The position numbers and the translations under genes were made by a program. A stretch of DNA of 64,000 nucleotides from Arthrobacter sp. AFG7.2. GTDB taxonomy: Bacteria; Actinomycetota; Actinomycetes; Actinomycetales; Micrococcaceae. The notes under the pieces were generated by a model, which was not told the origin of the DNA, searched no databases, and saw only the letters and a list, made by a program, of their open reading frames with translations. How positions within the stretch are numbered: the first letter of the stretch is position 1; every line of letters begins with the position of its first letter. Shown here one piece after another: positions 59,811-64,000 of the stretch. The stretch is taken from contig NZ_PJMB01000002.1 of the NCBI RefSeq assembly GCF_002892835.1, forward strand, positions 434,001-498,000, written 5' to 3'.

Positions 59811-60702
59811 GGCGGTGCCTTTCCAGGAGCGCGAACAGCGCATTTATCACGCCCTGGCTGGCGGCCACTTCGCCTTCCGTAATTCCTGCCTTGCGCAGCA
59901 TGGTGGTCCTGCCGGTGTCGCGTTCGGCAACGGCGCTGGCGTAGGCTGCGGCAACGGCCGGGTCCCGGGCAAGATGTGCAACCAGGGGGTAGCCCCCCGA
60001 AACGCTGTAGGAATCCCCGGCGGTCCGGTCCGGCTGCAGGGAGGGGTCCGCCGGGGCCAGGTCCGCGTCCCGGACCGTGAGCCAGAGGACCTCGTGCTGG
60101 GCGCGGAGCCGGCGAAGCAGCTCGCTGGTGGCCGGGCCCGCCGGCACTTCGTCGGCCACGACGAACAGCAGGTTGCGGCCCTTGACGGTCCGCGCCACAT
60201 GCTCCAGCTGGTCCTCGATCCTGCTGGGGGCCGCGTCCAGGGTGGCGGCTGAATCCACCTGCCGCAGGAGGCGCTCCAGGTGGGCCTCGCCGCCTTTGGC
60301 GGGCAACGCCGTCGAGCCCTCCGCGTCACCGGAAACCAGCCCCACTACGTCGCCGTGCCGGTGGGCCAGATAGCCCATGACCCCCAGCGCCATGACGGCG
60401 ATATCCTTCTTCGTTTCCCCGCTGCGGGCTGCGGCTGCCATGTTGCGCCCCGTATCCGTCACCAGAACGAGGGTCTGCCGCCGGACTGCCACGTAACGCC
60501 GGATCAGCGGTGAACCGTGGCGCGCCGTTGCTTTCCAGTCAATGTCGCGGACCTCGTCGCCGGGAACGTAGGCACGGAGGTCGTCGAAGTCCAGGCTGCG
60601 GCCGCGGAACACCGAGCCGTATTCGCCGTCGAGCGCACCCCGGGCTTTCCGGTGCGCGAAGATGGCCAGGTTGGACTTCACCCGGTGGAGGAGGCTGGTC
60701 AC
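59800..60702 (-). CDS. DUF58 domain protein
   Basis: A 300-residue protein of the DUF58 family: SVFRGRSLDFDDLRAYVPGD, VRDIDWKATARHGSPLIRRY, TLVLVTDTGRNMAAAARSGE, which has a VWA-like fold. It normally works with the neighbouring MoxR ATPase. GTG 60702 is chosen since AAGG precedes it; ATG 60741 would overlap moxR by 32 bases. Confidence 0.88.
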   Translation of the reverse strand: MTSLLHRVKSNLAIFAHRKARGALDGEYGSVFRGRSLDFDDLRAYVPGDEVRDIDWKATARHGSPLIRRYVAVRRQTLVLVTDTGRNMAAAARSGETKKDIAVMALGVMGYLAHRHGDVVGLVSGDAEGSTALPAKGGEAHLERLLRQVDSAATLDAAPSRIEDQLEHVARTVKGRNLLFVVADEVPAGPATSELLRRLRAQHEVLWLTVRDADLAPADPSLQPDRTAGDSYSVSGGYPLVAHLARDPAVAAAYASAVAERDTGRTTMLRKAGITEGEVAASQGVINALFALLERHRRAG

Positions 60703-60709
60703 GCCGGCC

Positions 60710-61717
60710 TTAGGGGGTCTGGACGGCAGCGACGACGGCATCGATCACAGTTTCCACCTGCACCTGCTCCGCCACCGCCTCAAAGTTCAGGATCAGGCGG
60801 TGGCGCAACACCCGGTGGGCGAGGGTCTTGACGTCCTCCGGGATGACGTGGTCCCTGCCGTTCAGCAGTGCAACGGCCCGCGCCGCCTGGCTGAAGGCAA
60901 TGCTGGCCCGGGGGCTGGCTCCGAACTCGATGAAGCCGGCCAGCCGGGGATCGATGTACTGCAGGGCGTTCCGGGTCACAAAGACGATGCCCACGATGTA
61001 GTTAATGACGGCCGGATCGATGTAGATGCGGCGGACCAGCTGCTGGGCTGCGGTGACGGCTTCCAGTGAAGCAGCCGCGGGCGGCGCCTGCTCCGGCGTG
61101 TACACGCCGGCATCGATGCGCCGGATGATCTCCGCCTCCTCGGCAGGGGACGGATAGTCCAGCACGTCCTTGAGCATAAAGCGGTCCATCTGGGCTTCAG
61201 GCAGCAGGTAGGTGCCCTCCTGCTCAATGGGGTTCTGGGTGGCGAGCACCAGGAAGGGCGAGGGCAGCCGATACTCCTGGCCACCGATGGAGGTCTGGCG
61301 TTCCTGCATGGCTTCGAGCATGGCGCTCTGCGTCTTGGCGCTGGAACGGTTGATCTCGTCCAGGAGCACGATATTTGCGTGCACCGGACCCAGTTGGGTG
61401 ATGAAGGTCCCCTGGGCCGCATCGTAGATCTGGGTGCCTACAATGTCGCTGGGCAGCAGGTCCGGAGTGCACTGGATCCGCCTGAAGTCGGCGCTGACTG
61501 CCTCTGCCACGGCCTGCGCAGCAGTGGTTTTAGCAAGGCCCGGGACGCTTTCCAGCAGGATATGCCCGCCGGTCAACAGACCCACCAGCAGCGATTCCCG
61601 CAGCCGCGCCTGCCCCACCACCTTTGCATCAAAGCTGCCGGCGATATTCGCCGCCACCTGCTGTGCCCGCGCCAGTTCCGCCGGTTCGATTCTTGCGGAC
61701 ACACTGTTCTGTAGCAC
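60710..61717 (-). CDS. MoxR-family AAA+ ATPase
   Basis: A 335-residue ATPase. Walker A-like ESVPGLAKTT near residue 65, Walker B VLLDEINRSSAKTQSAMLEA, sensor LATQNPIEQEGTYLLPEAQM and DVLDYPSP are MoxR signatures. GTG 61717 is preferred since AGGGGGAA lies seven bases upstream; ATG 61738 lacks a ribosome site. It is the first gene of the operon, and its partners are the VWA proteins downstream. MoxR proteins assist assembly or metal loading of VWA-containing complexes. Confidence 0.92.
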   Translation of the reverse strand: MLQNSVSARIEPAELARAQQVAANIAGSFDAKVVGQARLRESLLVGLLTGGHILLESVPGLAKTTAAQAVAEAVSADFRRIQCTPDLLPSDIVGTQIYDAAQGTFITQLGPVHANIVLLDEINRSSAKTQSAMLEAMQERQTSIGGQEYRLPSPFLVLATQNPIEQEGTYLLPEAQMDRFMLKDVLDYPSPAEEAEIIRRIDAGVYTPEQAPPAAASLEAVTAAQQLVRRIYIDPAVINYIVGIVFVTRNALQYIDPRLAGFIEFGASPRASIAFSQAARAVALLNGRDHVIPEDVKTLAHRVLRHRLILNFEAVAEQVQVETVIDAVVAAVQTP

Positions 61718-61856
61718 TGGCGTTCCCCCTGGTGGCATAGCTGGGCGTGGCTGCCGGGCGGCTGCACTCCGCCCGCCATCCTATCCAAGACGGCCCGGGC
61801 AGCGGGGACAATGGGGACCCCTCCCCATCACCTTGCGGGAGGGCTATCCTTTTGGC

Positions 61857-62060
61857 ATGAGCGAGCTTCCAGCAAGTTATAAGGAGTTTCTCGCCGACAA
61901 GAGCGAGATGTTTATCAGCACCGTCAAGCCGGTTCTCCAGCAGTCAGCCGCAGACAAGCTTCACGGGGTCCGGGTTGTTTACAACCCCGGATCCACCGGC
62001 CACCAGGCCCACCTCGATGAAACCCTCCCGTACGGCGTTGTGCTGGAGGACATCGATTAG
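61857..62060 (+). CDS. Small conserved-looking soluble protein
   Basis: A 67-residue acidic protein (MSELPASYKEFLADKSEMFI), then KLHGVRVVYNPGSTGHQAHL and LPYGVVLEDID. TATCCT at 61845-61850 ends six bases before the ATG, so the transcript is likely leaderless. It is divergent from moxR. No family is recognised. Confidence 0.6.
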   Translation: MSELPASYKEFLADKSEMFISTVKPVLQQSAADKLHGVRVVYNPGSTGHQAHLDETLPYGVVLEDID

Positions 62061-62099
62061 ATTTACCGTACACTTGCACCAAAACACCGGGGGCTAGGA

Positions 62100-63131
62100 G
62101 TGCGTTTGGGCAAGCGCAGGTTAATCGCCATCATCAGTGCGGCTGTCATCCTGGCAGTCGTAGCCGTACTGGTCGGATGGCAGCTGAAGATTCTCCCCTG
62201 GCAGAAGAGCTCCACCGAGCTGCATGTCACCGCGGCGGGCGACTATTCCTCGAGTAAAGCAGCCGCCGGCGTCCTGGCCCGGATTGGCGAGATCAAGCCG
62301 GATGTTCATTTCGCGCTGGGCGACATGTCCTATGGGGCCAAGGGAACTGAGCAGGCCTGGTGCGACCTGGTGACATCCAATGCGGGCCGGCAGTTGCCGT
62401 TCCAGCTTCTGGCGGGCAATCACGAGAGCAATGGCAGAAACGGCGACATCAACCAGTTCGCAGCCTGCCTGCCCAACAGGTTGCCGGGACTCGTTGGCAC
62501 CTACGCCCGGCAGTACTACGTCGACGTCCCGGAGCAGGACCCCATCGCACGGTTCATTATGATTTCCCCCGGTATCCCCTTTGCCGAAGGGGACCTGGAC
62601 TACTCCGCCGACAGTACCCGCTACCAATGGACTGCGGACGCCATCGACGGTGCCCGGTCCGCGTCCATCCCCTGGGTGGTCGTGGGAATGCACACGCCCT
62701 GCCTGACCATGGGGCGGTACGAGTGCGAGGCCGGGCGTGCCATCACCGATCTGATGATCAACAAGAAAGTCGACCTGGTGCTGCACGGGCACGAACACCT
62801 CTACCAGCGCAGCAAACAGCTCACCAGCGGAGGCGATTGCACACGGATCGAACCGGGTGCCTACAGCGGGGACTGCGTCCAGGACGACGGGAAGAATCTT
62901 TCAAAGGGCGCCGGGACGGTCTTTGCCACAGTGGGCACCGGCGGGGTGGCGCTGAGGGACATCGACGAGGATGACAAGGAAGCGCCCTATTTCGCTGCCT
63001 ACTCCGCGAAAAACGCCAGCCCCAGTTATGGCCTGCTGGACCTGAAATTCACCGAGAAGTCACTCACCGCGGAATTTGTGGCCACCACCGGAGATTTCAA
63101 GGACGACTTCACCATCGGGTCCGCACCCTAG
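62100..63131 (+). CDS. Membrane-anchored metallophosphoesterase
   Basis: A 343-residue protein. A basic start and one membrane helix (about residues 9-27) place the enzyme outside. The calcineurin-like metal motifs are in order: AAGDYSSSK, ALGDMSYG, LAGNHESN, VVGMHTPC, LHGHEHLYQRSKQ. It resembles the alkaline-phosphatase-like branch acting on extracellular phosphoesters. Start is GTG 62100; TTG 62106 with AGGAG spaced better is possible. Confidence 0.88.
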   Translation: MRLGKRRLIAIISAAVILAVVAVLVGWQLKILPWQKSSTELHVTAAGDYSSSKAAAGVLARIGEIKPDVHFALGDMSYGAKGTEQAWCDLVTSNAGRQLPFQLLAGNHESNGRNGDINQFAACLPNRLPGLVGTYARQYYVDVPEQDPIARFIMISPGIPFAEGDLDYSADSTRYQWTADAIDGARSASIPWVVVGMHTPCLTMGRYECEAGRAITDLMINKKVDLVLHGHEHLYQRSKQLTSGGDCTRIEPGAYSGDCVQDDGKNLSKGAGTVFATVGTGGVALRDIDEDDKEAPYFAAYSAKNASPSYGLLDLKFTEKSLTAEFVATTGDFKDDFTIGSAP

Positions 63132-63150
63132 CCAGGCCCCCTGGTGCCGG

Positions 63151-63999
63151 TCAGCCCCTCACCGCGCCTGAAAGGGCGAATGAGCTGCCGGCGCCCCTGG
63201 CCACGATGACGTACAGAAACAGCACCGGCAAGGAATACAGGATGGAGAATGCGGCCAGTTGCCCGTAGGCCACGGCACCGTGCTGACCGAAGAAGCTGAA
63301 GATGGACACCGCCGCCGGCTGCCGGGCTTCGGAAAGGAGCAGGACAAAGGGGACAAAGAAGTTTCCCCAAGCCTGGATGAAGACGAAAATGAACACCACA
63401 CCCAGACCTTGGCGCATGAGCGGCAGCACAATGGTCCGCAGTGCGGTCATCCTTGACGCGCCGTCCACCCAGGCCGCTTCCTCCAGCGAGACCGGCACCC
63501 CTGCCATGAAGTTCCGGGTCATCCAGATGGCCATGGGCAACGTGGTAGTGGCCATAAAAAAGATGGTGGCGGGCATGGAGTCGAGCAGTTCGAACTGGAC
63601 GAAGAGCCCGTAGACCGGGACCATGATGGCCGTGATGGGCAGGCAGGTTCCAAAGAGGACGGTGTACAGGAACGGCTGGTTGAACCTTGACCGGTAGCGG
63701 GACAGCGGGTAGGCCGCCAGCACTGCAGCCACAACCGTCACGGCTGCAGTTCCGCCGGAGAGCACCAGACTGTTCCAGAGCGGCCTCAGCAGCAGCTCCG
63801 GTGTCAGCACGGCGGCGAAGTTCTCCAGGCCGGCCCGGTCCGGAAGCTTCAGCTCGTGCCCGGCTTCAGCGTCGAGGGAAGCGAGGATGAGCCACAGCAG
63901 GGGCAGCAGGAAACAGGCGCCAATCAGGAGCAGCACCAGGTCGGCCGGGGTGCTGCCGGCGCGGCGCCGTTTGGCTGCATTCCTGCCGGACCGCAGCAC
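63151..63999 (-). CDS. Carbohydrate ABC transporter permease (MalG type), at window edge
   Basis: At least 282 residues with six membrane segments. The EAA motif VSLEEAAWVDGASRMTALRT-I-VLP lies near residue 185, which couples it to an ATPase. It is the second-permease (MalG-like) partner of a CUT1 sugar importer. A GTG at 63999 abuts the window edge, so the start and the rest of the operon may lie outside. It converges on the metallophosphoesterase gene, with 19 bases between stops. Confidence 0.88.
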   Translation of the reverse strand: MLRSGRNAAKRRRAGSTPADLVLLLIGACFLLPLLWLILASLDAEAGHELKLPDRAGLENFAAVLTPELLLRPLWNSLVLSGGTAAVTVVAAVLAAYPLSRYRSRFNQPFLYTVLFGTCLPITAIMVPVYGLFVQFELLDSMPATIFFMATTTLPMAIWMTRNFMAGVPVSLEEAAWVDGASRMTALRTIVLPLMRQGLGVVFIFVFIQAWGNFFVPFVLLLSEARQPAAVSIFSFFGQHGAVAYGQLAAFSILYSLPVLFLYVIVARGAGSSFALSGAVRG

Positions 64000-64000
64000 C

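Overview
The window looks like a chromosomal segment from a high-GC actinobacterium of the Micrococcaceae, close to Arthrobacter or Pseudarthrobacter. The evidence is the GC-rich coding, frequent GTG and TTG starts, many ATGA/TGATG gene overlaps, a class Ib nrdHIEF locus, a MoxR/DUF58/VWA operon, a DUF3090-SCO1664 pair and a cyclopropane-fatty-acid operon. No rRNA, tRNA, CRISPR array or intact transposase was recognised.

Left third (1-25 kb), ordinary chromosome. It holds a membrane protein, a DUF1508 protein, an ABC-2 exporter (one ATPase, two permeases), a TPM-like secreted protein, a tandem UspA protein and a zinc alcohol dehydrogenase. Three DosR/DevR-like palindromes sit upstream of the DUF1508, UspA and dehydrogenase genes, which suggests a hypoxia or dormancy group. 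Next come an EVE-like/HNH endonuclease candidate, a DUF2087 protein, a PKD lipoprotein and a solute-binding/VWA fusion. A ribose-type sugar ABC operon with a sugar epimerase follows. Then come a lipid kinase, a glycosyltransferase, a cytochrome P450 and a lipoprotein.

Middle (25-42.5 kb), accessory. This stretch has many small membrane proteins, lipoproteins and DUF families, some resembling orphan immunity proteins (DUF4304, probable DUF6228). Two gene families occur twice about 10-14 kb apart. Two different 5' leader sequences are each reused in front of unrelated reading frames. Several genes are frameshifted or truncated: a helicase-associated-domain gene, two membrane proteins, a PH-domain protein and an ABC ATPase stub. 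A lower-GC nitrilase gene lies between two copies of a structured unit. Each unit has a palindrome in a 19-bp promoter spacer, a variable hairpin and an identical 41-bp terminator block. This unit is the best candidate for something undescribed. CbbX-type AAA, PspA, DUF3090, SCO1664 and CBS-domain genes are also here.

Right third (42.5-64 kb), core metabolism. It contains nrdHIEF with an NrdR-like box and DnaA-box-like repeats, a TspO-family protein, and the FAD oxidoreductase/DUF1365/cyclopropane-fatty-acid synthase operon beside a LysR regulator. It continues with a DUF2004 protein, metF-metE behind a long structured leader, the moxR-DUF58-bat-like operon, a metallophosphoesterase and a sugar ABC permease at the right edge.

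All calls come from reading the sequence. Family names rest on recognised motifs and not on searches.
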